From: Salvelinus alpinus
Taxonomy: Eukaryota > Chordata > Actinopteri > Salmoniformes > Salmonidae
Assembly: GCF_045679555.1 (NCBI RefSeq)
Contig: NC_092092.1
Coordinates: 7,371,643-7,435,642, forward strand
DNA: 64,000 bases
Direction: 5' to 3'
In this document: positions 1 to 12,454 of the stretch, piece by piece
How the letters are laid out: each line of letters opens with the position of its first letter
Position numbering within the stretch: the first letter of the stretch is position 1
Program-made: the position numbers and the translations under genes
The notes under the pieces: generated by a model
What the model saw: only the letters and a program-made list of their open reading frames with translations
Told to the model about the DNA's origin: nothing
Databases searched by the model: none

Positions 1-202
1 TTGATTTGATTTGAGATACAGGGGACATAAAAGTTGTAATACAAATAGATAATTATGTCAGTTATTTGTGATGCAGCTGAGCGCAACTCTTGAAATAAGT
101 TTTCCAAAATGTAACTGTCCATTAATTCCATGTTAATCTTATATTTCATCACTTTGATCCATCTTAATTTAGTTACATTTTTCATTCCAACAAAAAGCTC
201 AG

Positions 203-1537
203 ACCCAAATGGTTGGAACATTAGCCTTGGTCGTCAGACCCTGGAGGGAATTAACCCCAACGAAGTGTCCAGAACTGTGGCTGAGATCATTATACATCCA
301 GATTACAACGAGTTCACAAAGGACAACGACATTGCTCTGCTCAAACTCTCCTCGCCGGTCAACTTCACAAACTACATCCGCCCCGTCTGTCTGGCAGCAA
401 ATGATAGTGTTTTCAACAATGGTACTGATAGCTGGGTGACCGGCTGGGGTAACATCAATGAAGGAGGTGAGGACACATTCATGATCCATTGTAGGAGATG
501 TTGATGAGATTATGTTTTATGTGAAACAGTATCCCCAGTGGTCACAATGCAGGTGCACACGGAAAAAAATAGTTTCTTATTCTGATGGAAATTGACAACC
601 TGATGAAAACTGTCCTGAAGTTGTTACCTCCCATTTTTAATCTCCCATCACACATCACTTTATTTCCTTCAGTTCCCCTCTCATCCCCCCAGGATCTGCA
701 AGAAGTGGAGGTTACAGTAGTGGGGAACAGACAGTGTGAATGCCTCAATGGGGCCGGCTCAATCACAGACAACATGCTCTGTGCTGGTGATCTGGCAGGG
801 GGCAAGGACTCGTGTCAGGTAAAGTTCACGCTAACCCATCTTGTTCTACTACAGGGCCCAGTTTTTCAAAAGTTATCGATTCGGATTTCGGCAAGCGGAC
901 AGGATTAAACGCATAGAAATAGAATGAATAGAACGGGCGTCCCCATTCAGGTCAATGATACGCCTGTTCTACTCATTATATTTATATGCTTTTAATCCGA
1001 TTGCCGAAATCTGATCAGATAAGTTTGGAAAAACTGGGCCCTGTTCCATTTCATTTCCTAGAGCCTTCTTTTAATGACCTTGCTCCATCTTCTCAGGGTG
1101 ACTCAGGAGGTCCACTGGTGATTCAACAGAACTCTGTCTGGGTCCAGTCTGGGGTTGTTAGTTGGGGTCAGGGCTGCGCTCGGCCCAATCTCCCTGGGAA
1201 CTACACCAGAGTGTCCAGTTACCAGTACTGGATCGACTCCCATATCAGGACCGACAAGCCAGGCTTTGTCCAATTTACCTCCAGTGGGGTAGATGCTGAC
1301 AGCGATTACATCTGTTCTCATGGCCCAACAACTACTGTCGACCACAACCCCTACCCCTCCACCTACTATTACCCCTACCCTTACCCCTACCCTTACCCCT
1401 ACCCTTACCCCTACCAACACCCCGACCCTTACCAATACCCTTACCCTTACGAATCCATTTTTGATCATGGGCACAGTTTGTTCAGCTCCCTTTATTTGCT
1501 GAGCACCTTGTTCATTCTGATGTTTCTTACCATTTAA
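203..1537 (+). CDS. Trypsin-like serine protease, C-terminal three exons (partial; N-terminus lies left of window)
   Basis: Exons about 203-466, 673-818 and 1097-1537, joined by GT-AG introns in phase 1 then phase 0. The first exon carries the catalytic Asp in DNDIALLKL. The second carries KDSCQ, whose Asp sits six residues before the active Ser and predicts trypsin-like cleavage after Arg/Lys. The third begins with GDSGGP, the catalytic Ser. The His exon and signal peptide are outside the window. After the protease fold (ending near YWIDSHI) comes a Tyr-Pro tail encoded by a hexanucleotide repeat at about 1370-1450. A hydrophobic C-terminus ([15 protein letters not shown]) follows and suggests a GPI anchor or membrane tail, as in the prostasin/testisin-like group. 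The fish paralogue cannot be named from this part. All visible catalytic residues are intact, so I read it as functional. Confidence 0.88.
851..1044. mobile_element. Palindromic MITE-like element inside a protease intron
   Basis: The ends are inverted copies: ACAGGGCCCAGTTTTTC at 851-867 and its reverse complement at 1028-1044. Inner parts also mirror each other (the CGGATTTCGGCAA region against TTGCCGAAATCTG). It fills most of the 278-bp intron between the second and third protease exons. No coding capacity. Confidence 0.7.
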
Positions 1538-2454
1538 ATTCTTTCCGTGATGCAGTCAAGGGCAAGGTTTTATTGGCAGTCTGAGTGCAAGTGCTATTCG
1601 TTGGGGAGATGTATCTTTTAAAGTAATGGCTGGCGTGCTCTGGAAGAACGAGAGTTGGGAAGGAGGTATCCTATGGCTGCATATCCTATCTAGTATATTG
1701 TGTGTTCACTTTTCCCTGGGCACATCCGGCTGAGTGAGTGTTGTTTTCAATGGGCCTTACTGTTGTCTTGATTTATTTGTGAAGATGGATAACCTGAAAT
1801 ATATTTACTTATTTATTAAAGGGGCAATATGGGATACAAACAAACAGAGACCATGACACTTTTTTTGTAAAACGCTTAGGGATAGAGCTGAAGAAATGTA
1901 TCTCTTAAATTCATAGACAGAGGTTTGGGTACAATGACTGTCTGATAGCATTAACAATGTTTTGTAAGCTTTACAATTTTTTACAATTACATTGTTTACA
2001 AAAAACACAGTAAAACAAGCTTATATTTTGGCTTGTGTTGAAGTAGGACAGCACTAAGCTCATGAGACATTTTAAGTTACATTCTTCAAGAATTAATGGC
2101 TATATATCATTAAAGATGCACTTTAGTCTCATTTTCATCTCATTTATCACATGATTTATTTAACAAAAGTCATGACATGTCACAAGTGGGAGAGGCCTTT
2201 CCTCTTCTGTTCTCTATTGGTCCTCTAACCACTAATTTGCACAAAACATATATGTTATACCCTTAAGTGGGTGTACATTAATTGGGATAGATATTGTTTC
2301 AACAAGAAAGTTTTTTTTTTAAGCTGGAGTGTGTCTAATTTAAAAGTAAAATAATGGTTGTACCGTTCCCAGATTGCCATTTTAATATTTGAGAAATGAC
2401 AAATCCTTTTGCTATGAAAGCTGTATAATAAAAATAAAAAATAAAATGTTCTTT
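1538..2454 (+). other. Probable 3' UTR and flank of the serine protease
   Basis: AT-rich sequence directly after the protease stop. No gene or clear repeat is seen. A cluster of AATAAA hexamers at about 2427-2447 could be the polyadenylation signal. Confidence 0.4.
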
Positions 2455-2535
2455 ATGGAGCGGCCTGCAGTGGTCTAGTGGTTAGTGCCACAGCCGACTG
2501 GATAAGAGCGTCTGCTAAATGACTAACATGTAAAA
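2455..2535 (+). repeat. tRNA-derived SINE fragment
   Basis: It holds an A-box-like stretch (GTGGTCTAGTGGTTAGTGCC) followed directly by the common fish SINE tail GATAAGAGCGTCTGCTAAATG. The middle of the element is missing. A copy of the same tail occurs in inverse orientation near 55160-55197. Confidence 0.5.
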
Positions 2536-2733
2536 CGTCTCCTGTCTTTCTTGTCTCTTCTTCTATCTTTCCTATCAATGGGTAACACTATGCTTTAAAT
2601 ACACATATGAACCTTTCCTAAAGAAGGCACTGCATTGTGAAACTTTGGTGGAGGTTTACTCATTAAAATGTTGTGAACACATATAGAGTGTGCGACTTTA
2701 TTCACATATTAGCCACTATTAAGTAGTTTATAA

Positions 2734-2739
<6 letters not shown>

Positions 2740-2763
<24 letters not shown>
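2740..2763. repeat. (TA)n microsatellite
   Basis: About 12 TA units flanked by AT-rich DNA. A 13-bp-stem hairpin lies nearby (AATCAATATTATC at 2898-2910 against 2922-2934). No gene is seen between 2536 and 3030. Confidence 0.8.
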
Positions 2764-2765
<2 letters not shown>

Positions 2766-3031
2766 GTAGTAAATAAGGCCTTTATTATGTCGTATATCAA
2801 TATATTCTACCTTAATTAAGGGTTCAATTATTAATAAATAAGTCATGTGTTACTGGCCAGTCCTCAATAACATAATTCTAATTATTATTAGGCAGTAAAT
2901 CAATATTATCCGGAGAATATTGATAATATTGATTTCAGCTTTTATATATTATCATATCCATGTAGTACAGGGTCAGTGCCTGTACCATAGCTACAATGTG
3001 CAGGGAGACTGGAGTGGCTAAACTGTATGTA

Positions 3032-4553
<1,522 letters not shown>

Positions 4554-5071
4554 TGTATATACTGCCAGATTTTCCACGGGATCATAGCAATTGGTTTCTC
4601 TGGGAATTTTAATGTTTTGCTGACAAATATACCACCTCATGTTTGTTGCCTATATTTTAGGACTTAGTAGTGCTATTTTAATTCATTATGAACCTTGCTT
4701 TATTTGAAAGGATTTGAGAATGAGTTAGAGTTGGGGAAACAGGGCAGCTACAGGGCCATGAGAATGAGATATGCAGTTGATATGGGAGTGAGTGAACACT
4801 TTTTACACCAGTTTCATAGAGACAGTTTGGTCATTGAGGTTACTTACACAGCAAATTCTTCAGTGTTACATTGAACACTGAGAGTGTTAAATTAAATCTG
4901 AAAGTGTGGACCTGTATAGACATCGGAACAGTGTTCAATTGACACACTGCTTGGTGTGTAAAGCCTTATTTCCCAGAGTGCTTTGCCTTTCAAGTGAATT
5001 GTAGAGATAGCAGCACCCATGACTGTATTTGTTGGTGACAGAGACATGCTTGTTGCATTTGCAACAATGGA
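4554..5071. other. Intergenic DNA with a short inverted-repeat element
   Basis: No gene seen. About 4840-4990 has paired motifs (CAGTGTTACATTGAACACTG and AACAGTGTTCAATTGACACA) typical of small interspersed fish repeats. Confidence 0.3.
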
Positions 5072-7150
5072 GTGGGGGATTGCACAAGCCTTCTGGAAGA
5101 TCAGATGAAGGACAAGATGATGGACAAGAAAAACATGAGAAAAGGGGAACATGTTATGGAGGAATTTGGAATGGAGGAATTCACAGACCTTTTGAAAGAG
5201 GTACAGAAGGAAATTGAATGTGATGAGAGTGACAGGTGCAGTGATATCCGTCAAGAAGGAGCTGAGTGTAGAGGGAAGCTGTGCTGTGAAGAAGGAGCTG
5301 CGTGTAGAGGGAAGCTGTGCTGTGAAGAAGGACATGAGTGTAGAGGGAAGCTGTGCTGTGAGGAAGGAGCTGAGTGTAGAGGGAAGCTGTGCTGTGAAGA
5401 AGGAGCTGAGTGTAGAGGGAAGCTGTGTTGTGAGGAAGGAGCTGAGTGTAGAGGGAAGCTGTGCTGTGAAGAAGGAGCTGAGTGTAGAGGGAAGCTGTGC
5501 TGTGAAGAAGGAGCTGAGTGTAGAGGGAAGCTGTGCTGTGAAGAAGGAGCTGAGTGTAGAGGGAAGCTGTGCTGTGAAGAAGGAGCTGAGTGTAGAGGGA
5601 AGCTGTGCTGTGAAGAAGGAGCTGAGTGTAGAGGGAAGCTGTGCTGTGAAGAAGGAGCTGAGTGTAGAGGGAAGCTGTGTTGTGAGGACGGAGCTGAGTG
5701 TAGAGGGAAGCTGTGTTGTGAGGAAGGAGCTGAGTGTAGAGGGAAGCTGTGCTGTGAAGAAGGAGCTGAGTGTAGAGGGAAGCTGTGCTGTGAAGAAGGA
5801 GCTGAGTGTAGAGGGAAGCTGTGCTGTGAAGAAGGAGCTGAGTGTAGAGGGAAGCTGTGCTGTGAAGAAGGAGCTGAGTTTAGAGGGAAGCTGTGCTGTG
5901 AAGAAGGAGCTGAGTGTAGAGGGAAGCTGTGCTGTGAAGAAGGAGCTGAGTGTAGAGGGAAGCTGTGTTGTGAGGACGGAGCTGAGTGTAGAGGGAAGCT
6001 GTGCTGTGAAGAAGGAGCTGAGTGTAGAGGGAAGCTGTGCTGTGAAGAAGGAGCTGAGTGTAGAGGGAAGCTGTGCTGTGAAGAAGGAGCTGAGTGTAGA
6101 GGGAAGCTGTGCTGTGAAGAAGGAGCTGAGTGTAGAGGGAAGCTGTACTGTGAAGAAGGAGCTGAGTGTAGAGGGAAGCTGTGCTGTGAAGAAGGAGCTG
6201 AGTGTAGAGGGAAGCTGTGCTGTGAGGAAGGAGCTGAGTGTAGAGGGAAGCTGTGTTGTGAGGACGGAGCTGAGTGTAGAGGGAAGCTGTGCTGTGAGGA
6301 CGGAGCTGAGTGTAGAGGGAAGCTGTGCTGTGAGGAAGGAGCTGAGTGTAGAGGGAAGCTGTGCTGTGAGGAAGGAGCTGAGTGTAGAGGGAAGCTGTGC
6401 TGTGAGGAAGGAGCTGAGTGTAGAGGGAAGCTGTGCTGTGAGGAAGGAGCTGAGTGTAGAGGGAAGCTGTGCTGTGAAGAAGGAGCTGAGTGTAGAGGGA
6501 AGCTGTGCTGTGAGGAAGGAGCTGAGTGTAGAGGGAAGCTGTGCTGTGAAGAAGGAGCTGAGTGTATAGGGAAGCTGTGCTGTGAGGAAGGAGCTGAGTG
6601 TAGAGGGAAGCTGTGCTGTGAAGAAGGTTGGCATCAGGAGCAAAAAGAGGGATATGTCCAACAGTGGTTCAGAGATGGAACCTGACTAGTGGATGAAGTA
6701 CCTACAGTGAGGACTGCCGGGTTTGTGTCTCGTCCTTATGATGATAAGGATGATTCTGGCCCAGTGGGAGTGAGACTTGTGGACAGAATGGATCCTTGTA
6801 TTCTGGCCGATAAATATGTGGCGTAAGGTTCGTTGGAGAAGAGATTGGGGACTGTTGAATCGGTGAAAGTAACTTGAAGTGGTCCCGTGAACTGAGAAAC
6901 ATATATAGTCAGACAGATTTATTGTGTTTCTTCAGTCCAGAGGGAGCTGGCGCTCCAGACCACGCGACTAGGAACAAGAACTATGACTGCTTTTCTGTCC
7001 GGAAGTAGGGCGCCGTTGAAAGGAGTGATAACGGGGGTGGCTTTAAGTGTTGAGGAGGATCAGCTGAAATTGAGGATTCCTCGTGTCTGTGAAGCCAGTC
7101 GTTTGGTGTGACGTAGACCCGGTGGAAAACTTGGTGAAACGGAGAAGACA
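5072..7150 (+). pseudogene. Retroelement ORF1/gag-like protein remnant swollen by a minisatellite
   Basis: The frame starting at 5214 reads through the minisatellite as KKELSVEGSCAV units. It then continues, past a TAG at 6567-6569, into VKKVGIRSKKRDMSNSGSEMEPD. After a further stop and a frame change come VDEVPTVRTAGFVSRPYDD, GPVGVRLVDRMDPCILADKY and, further on, RAPLKGVITGVALSVEEDQL. This conserved order is what I recognise from gag-like ORF1 proteins of fish retroelements (GPVGVRLVERMDP followed by RGRAP..GVI.GV..SV.EDQL). Several stops and frameshifts make it dead. The frame starting at 5072 (Cys-rich ECRGKLCCEEGA units) is open only because the array lacks stops. Assignment to a LINE or a gypsy-type element is not certain. 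Confidence 0.6.
5252..6628. repeat. 36-bp minisatellite, about 38 copies
   Basis: The unit is roughly GAGCTGAGTGTAGAGGGAAG plus CTGTGCTGTGAAGAAG. Because 36 is a multiple of three and the unit lacks stops in several frames, it yields two plus-strand and one minus-strand open frames of 450-590 codons. Copies differ mostly at GAAGAAG/GAGGAAG/GAGGACG and GCTGTG/GTTGTG, which could order the expansion. Confidence 0.97.
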
Positions 7151-7169
7151 TGATTTGGTGTGACCTAAC

Positions 7170-7615
7170 ATAATCGTTTGTAGTGCTTTCGCTGAAAAGC
7201 ATATTTGAAATCGGACACTTTGGTGGGATTAACAACAAGATTACTGTCACGTTCCTGACCTATTTTTATGTTATATTGTAGCTTTTTGGATTTCGGGAGT
7301 GGAGATTATTATTGTGGACTGGGTTGGTTTATCGTGTCGTTGGACCGTTGTGTGACACCCAGTACGTCCGTGTTGGACATTTTGTTTGCCAGTTGGGTAT
7401 TAAAGACTCAACATATTGAAGCTCCGCTGTTCCTGCGTCTGACTTCGCACCTCCCCGACACCCAGGTCGTTACAATTACCTTTAAAATGGTATAAGAAAC
7501 ATGTATGTCTGAGGAATTTTAATTATGAGATTTCTGTTGTTTTGAATTTGGCGCCCTGCACTTTCACTGGCTGTTGTCATATCATCCCGTTACCGAGACT
7601 GCAGCCATAAGAAGT
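7170..7615 (+). repeat. End segment of a salmonid TTAA-bounded repeat family, split by a solo LTR
   Basis: The sequence starting TAGTGCTTTCGCTGAAAAGC is homologous to 9285-9400 and 9820-9935. It ends near GCAGCCATAAGAAGTTAAC at 7601-7616. The solo LTR at 7245-7474 sits inside it. Confidence 0.55.
7245..7474 (+). mobile_element. Solo LTR with perfect 5-bp target site duplication (ATTAC)
   Basis: Begins TGTCACGTTCCTGACC and ends GGTCGTTACA, so TG...CA ends. It is flanked by ATTAC at 7240-7244 and 7475-7479. An ATTAAAG polyadenylation-like motif lies in the 3' half. The length is 230 bp. The ends match those of the 500-bp LTR at 8584. Confidence 0.85.
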
Positions 7616-9490
7616 TAACTTCTTGTCAATAGGGGGGGCGCTGTTTTCCAAATTAAACTGCCTCGTACTCTATTCTAGATCATACAATATGCATATTATT
7701 ATTACTATTGGATAGAAAACACTCTCAAGTTTCTAAAACTGTTTGAATTATATCTGTGAGTAAAACAGAACTCATTTTGCAGCAAACTTCCATACAGGAA
7801 GTGAACAATCTGAAAACTATGCTCTGTTCCAGGGCCTGCCTATTCAATTGCCTTATATTTATCGATATGCATGCACTTCATACGGTAGAATGGGGTGTCT
7901 AGCTTGATCTGAGGCCGAACAAGAGCTTTTGGAGTGACAGGTCTGGAAATTTCTTTGTCTTCTCTGGCGCGCGAAGTACGTCGACATTGTCTTCTGAGCG
8001 TTCGGTATACACGGCGGATATCTCCGGCTCTGATTTTAATTGATACATGTGATAATAACATCATAAAGTAGTTTTTTTCAACCGAGTTTTATCAGTTTAT
8101 TCAACGTTTATTGGGACTTTTGGAATTTTCCGTTCTTTGCGTCAGGAGAAGATGGGCATGTTCGCGCCACATGGCTAGCTAAGGTTGCTAATTCGACAGA
8201 AGAAATGGACATTCTAAAACCAAACAACGATTTATTCTGGACCAAGGACTCCTTGTACAAGATTCTGATGGAAGCTCAGCAAAAGTAAGAACAATTTATG
8301 ATGTTATTTCGTATTTCTGTGGAAAATGTTGATTCCTATTCTCTGCCGTTTTGGCGAGCGCTGTCTCGCAATAACGCAAGCTGTTTGTTATGGTAAAGTT
8401 ATTTTTTAAAATCTAACACGGCGGTTGCATTAAGAACCAGTGTATCTTTCATTTGCCATACAACAAGTATTTTTATGTAAAGTTTATGATGAGTTCTTTG
8501 GTCAGATTAGGTGAGTGTCCAAAATAGCTCCGGACATTCTGGTGAATCGATGCTACATATTCACAATGTATAACCATGGTTTGTGTCACGTTCCTGACCT
8601 GTTTTCTGTTAGTTTTGTATGTGTTAGTTGGTCAGGACGTGAGTTTGGGTGGGCAGTCTATGTTTTCTGTTTCTATGTTGGTTAATGGGTACCTGATATG
8701 GTTCTCAATTAGAGGCAGGTGGTTTTCATCTCCTCTGATTGAGAATCATATTAAGGTAGGTAGTTTCACAGTGTTTGTTTGTGGGTGGTTGTCTCCTGTG
8801 TCAGTGTCTGTCTATGTTGCACCATACGGGACTGTTTCGGTTTGTTTGTTCATTTTGTTCGTTCGGTTTTTATGTAGTCATTTCCCTGTTTGTGCGTTCT
8901 TCGTGTTACATGTAAGTTCTTACGTCCAGGTCTGTCTACATCGTTTGTTGTTTTGTTTAGTTTTAAGTGAAGTTCGTGTTGTCGTCTTTACTTTAATAAA
9001 TATCATGTCAAATCACAAGTCTGCATTTTGGTTCGATCCCTGCTCCTCCTCTTCGTATGAAGAGGAGGAGGAACGCCGTTACAGTTTGCAGCTCTAAATA
9101 TGCACATTTTCGAACAAAACATACGTGTATTGTATAACCTGATGTTATAAGACTGTCATCTGATGAAGTTGGTCAAGGTTAGTGATTAATTTTATATCTT
9201 TTGCTGGTTTTTGCGATCGCTACCTTTTGCGGTGAATAAATGCATTTGTGTGTTTGGCTATTGTGGTAAGCTAATATAATTCTATATTGTGTTTTCGCTG
9301 TAAAACACTTAAAAAATCGGAAATATTGGCTGGATTCACAAGATGTTTATCTTTCATTTGCTGTATTGGACTTGTGATTTCATGAAAATTATATTATATG
9401 ATATCCTTGTCCCGTTAGGCTAGGCTATGCTAGTCAGCTTTTTTGATGAGGAGGATCCCGGATCCGGGAGAGAGAAGTGGTAGAGGTTAA
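7612..9490 (+). mobile_element. Salmonid interspersed repeat bounded by GTTAAC, candidate non-autonomous piggyBac-like element
   Basis: Starts GTTAACTTCTTGTCAATAGG and ends GTGGTAGAGGTTAAC. Both ends carry TTAA, the piggyBac target. The start has TATGCATATTATTATT and GGATAGAAAACACTCTCAAG, typical of a very abundant salmonid repeat. A short open stretch near 8204-8290 (MDILKPNNDLFWTKDSLYKI) is degenerate. Interrupted by the solo LTR at 8584-9083. The piggyBac link is inferred from TTAA only. Confidence 0.5.
8584..9083 (+). mobile_element. Solo LTR with perfect 5-bp target site duplication (GTTTG)
   Basis: Begins TGTCACGTTCCTGACC and ends GAACGCCGTTACA. It is flanked by GTTTG at 8579-8583 and 9084-9088. 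AATAAA lies at about 8994. It is 500 bp, with no internal retroviral genes, so it is a recombined solo LTR. The open frame across 8576-9097 is a chance reading of it. Confidence 0.88.
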
Positions 9491-9786
9491 CAAAAATGAT
9501 GCTGACAAAACAATAAACACTACAAAACAAACCGTGAAGCTCAAAGGCTATGTGCCCTAAACATAGTCAACTTCCCACAAAGACAGGTGGGAAAAAAGGG
9601 CTACCTAAGTATGGTTCTCAATCAGAGACAACGATAGACAGCTGTCCCTGATTGAGAACCATACCCGGCCAAAACATATAAATAGAAAATCATAGAAACA
9701 CAAAACATAGAATGCCCACCGCAACTCACGCCCTGACCAAACCAAAATAGAGACATAAAAAGGATCTCTAAGGTCAGGGCGTGACA
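9490..9786 (-). mobile_element. LTR fragment (5' part), reverse orientation
   Basis: On the minus strand it starts TGTCACGCCCTGACC at 9786 and contains the paired GTATGGTTCTCAAT... motif common to salmonid LTRs. It stops abruptly at about 9490 next to GTTAAC, so the 3' part is missing. Confidence 0.65.
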
Positions 9787-9809
9787 TACGCGGGGCGCTC
9801 TCCTCAGAT

Positions 9810-10150
9810 AATCACATGGTATGTTTTCGCCGTAAAGCCTTTTTGAAATCTGACAAAGCGGTTGGATTAACAAGAAGTGAATCTGTTAACCGATGTATAA
9901 CACTTGTATTTTCATGAATGTTTAATATTACAAATGTTTGTATTTTTGAATTTCGCACTCTGCAATTTCACCGGATGTTGTCGAGGTGGGACACTAGCGT
10001 ACCAATGATCCGTAAGAACTTAAACTAATTGCATTCTAAACTGAAGATCATGATTAGGTGATTATTTGAGTCAGGTATGTTAGCTGGAGCTGAGGCAAAA
10101 CTGGGACATCAATCAGGCCCCTGAGGACTGGAATTGCCCACCCCCTGTAT
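9810..10150 (+). repeat. Further copy of the 7170/9285 repeat, then a fish interspersed repeat
   Basis: 9820-9935 aligns by eye with 9285-9400 (TTTTCGCCGTAAAGCC, GGTTGGATTAACAAGAAG). 10040-10140 contains the fish repeat ending GGCCCCTGAGGACTGGAATT. Confidence 0.5.
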
Positions 10151-10695
10151 AATAGACATGCTGAACCTGCTAGAAGAACCAGAGAGGCTGTCTGAACCCA
10201 AGAGCTACCGCAGGGAGAAGTACTCTTCTGTTTCCAAGTATTCCCACACATAATAGAAAGATCGGAATCAAAATGGAAACAAGGTTTGAAATGATCATTT
10301 TTTGCATAAAATATTATATCTGTGTGAAGTGATTTGTAATTATGTTCCTGCTCCCTGCCCATCCGCTCGGCCCGCGGCCGAATCCAGTTGATAATCCCCG
10401 CAGTAAGTTGTACCCTTCTCTCTGTCCGTAGCAGATCTAAAGCTACTTGGAATTGTAAGCAATTTTTCTCTCACGTTTCTCACCGTATTATTTTCATCTA
10501 TCCAGTCCTGTTTCACAACTGTATTCACCTCTTGTTAATGCCTTGTAATCCAATAGAGTTGAACTACCTGATGTGTACTCTAACTTCAGCCTTTAGCGCA
10601 ATGAGCTAACAAAGTCTTGTTACGCCAGGAGATTCAAGTTCAAACCCCCTTTGGTCAAATATATATATATATATATGTGTGTTTTCTTCCTTCAG
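10151..10695. other. Intergenic/intronic DNA with a tRNA-like SINE head
   Basis: No gene is seen. Around 10589-10655 a box A-like TAGCGCAATGAGC and box B-like AGTTCAAACCCC lie 35-40 bp apart, as in a tRNA-derived SINE. It ends in a (TA)n run at 10661-10676. Confidence 0.35.
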
Positions 10696-10789
10696 CACTG
10701 ACACTCCAACTCTCTGACCACTGATAACCTGGAGCGCCATGGCCAGCTGATCCATACACCTGTGCTGCCAGATGGGGGCGCTCTACATT

Positions 10790-11205
10790 CAAATCAAACT
10801 TTATTTGTCACATGCGCCGAATACAACAAGTGTAGACTTTACCGTGAAATGCTTACTTACAAGCCCTTAACCAACAGCGCAATTCAAGAAGAGTTAAGAA
10901 AATATTTACTAAATAAAATAAAAAGTAAGACAATATAACAATAACGAGGCTATATACAGGGGATACCGTTCCCGAGTCAATGTGCGGGGGTACAGGTTAG
11001 CTGAGGTCATTTGCACATGTAGATAGGAGTGAAGTGACTATGCATAGATAATAAACAGACTAGCAGCAGTGTACAAAACAAATGGAGGGAGGGGGGGCAT
11101 TTGATTAATTGTTCAGCAGTCTTATGGCTTGGGGGTAGAAGCTGTTAAGAAGCTTTTTGGTCCTAGACATGGCGCTCCGGTACCGCTTGCCGTGCGGTAG
11201 CATTG
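10790..11205. mobile_element. Salmonid interspersed repeat inserted in a CEP131 exon/intron junction
   Basis: Starts TCAAATCAAACTTTATTTGTC and runs to CGCTCCGGTACCGCTTGCCG. This is a widespread salmonid repeat, probably the 3' part of a retroposon. It separates ...PDGGAL from KLQNIMSF of the CEP131 relic. Confidence 0.7.
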
Positions 11206-11403
11206 AGATACCAAGCTACAGAACATCATGAGCTTCCTGGATGAGATGGAGAAGTCACCTCAGGTTCACACAAAGGGGTGGGGGGAAACTCACTCAATGT
11301 CCTTATCCAGATATTAACTTGAGAATACTGCTATTAAAATAGTACACGGGCCCCCCCTCATTTCTGAACTAGACCAACAACCAATACTGACAATGAGGGG
11401 TTT

Positions 11404-11640
11404 CTATACTGAACAAAAATATAACACAACATGTAAAGTGTTGGTCCCATGTTTCATGAGCTGAAATAAAATATACCTGAAATGTTCCATACACACAAAA
11501 AGCTTGAAATGTTGTGCTCAAATTTGTTTACATCCCTGTTAGTGAGCATTTTTCTTTTGACAAGATAATCCAGTCACCTGACAGGTGTGGCATATCAAGA
11601 AGCTGATTTAAAAGCATGATCTGAGGAGTATTTATGTCTG
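11404..11640 (+). mobile_element. Tc1-like transposon, left-end fragment
   Basis: The motif TATACTGAACAAAAATATAA followed by GTTTACATCCCTGTTAGTGA and ACCTGACAGGTGTGGCATAT is the left end of a common salmonid Tc1 family. A second fragment of the same end lies at 54885-55075. The transposase is absent. Confidence 0.7.
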
Positions 11641-11666
11641 TAATGATGCCCTTTTGTGGGGAAAAA

Positions 11667-11956
11667 CCAGTGGGTGGGCCTGGCTCCAAAGTGGGTGGGT
11701 CTGGCTCCAAAGTGGGTGGGTCTGGCTCCAAAGTGGGTGGGCCTGGCTCCAAAGTGGGTGGGCCTGACTCCAAAGTGGGTGGGCGGGCCTGGCTCCAAAG
11801 TGGATGGGCCTGGCTCCAAAGTGGGTGGGTCTGGCTCCAAAATGGGTGGTTCTGGCTCCAAAGTGGGTGGGTCTGGCTCCAAAGTGGGTGGGTCTGGCTC
11901 CAAAGTGGGTGGGTCTGGCTACAAAGTGGATGGGCCTGGCTCCAAAGTGGGTGGGT
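11667..11956. repeat. 21-bp minisatellite, about 14 copies
   Basis: The unit is about GTGGGTGGGTCTGGCTCCAAA (one base in the middle varies C/T). One 4-bp insertion shifts frame mid-array. Open frames on both strands are by-products. Confidence 0.95.
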
Positions 11957-12454
11957 CTATGTCATTCTCATTAAAAGTCTAAGAACCGTTAGATCTCTTC
12001 TATGTGCTCTATTTCTATGCTTCCCATGCTTTATTTTCAGTTTTGTACACCAGCTTCAAACAGCTGAAAATACAATATTTTTGGTCATGTAAAAGATTTT
12101 TCACAGCGGTTTAGATGGTACAATGATTCCCTACAATAGACTTGCTTGTTTTGTCACAAACTGAAATTAGGCTACTAGAATTTTAGCAACCAGGAAATGG
12201 CGGAGCAATTTCTACATATTGCACTTTTAATTGTTACCGAGAAAGGAATTGGTATTGAGATTAAAATGGCTGCATTGGACCTTTTAAACCCTTATCAGAT
12301 CTTTACCTCATCTCAACCTGTTCCAAATTGAAATAACAATTTTTTACAACTTTGGGGGGCCAAATTAAATCAGGCCGCTGCCCAAGCTGTCCTCTCTTTT
12401 CATTCTTCTTTCCTTCTCCCTCTCTCCCTCTCCCCTTCCTCCCTCTCCTCTCAG
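11957..12454. other. CEP131 relic intron
   Basis: No gene is seen. It ends with a pyrimidine-rich tract and a good TCAG acceptor at 12451-12454 in front of the RHVKETEKELSR exon. Confidence 0.5.

Noticed and set aside
4892..6661. 589-codon minus-strand protein of TAQLPSTLSSFF repeats
   Set aside because: Stop-free reading of the 36-bp minisatellite; the supported frame is the plus-strand ORF1 one.
8576..9097. 173-codon open frame rich in Val/Phe/Leu
   Set aside because: Coincides with the solo LTR at 8584-9083 and has no domain.
10388..10609. 73-codon frame before the first CEP131 block
   Set aside because: No similarity to CEP131 or any family I know, and no splice context; it lies beside a tRNA-like SINE head.
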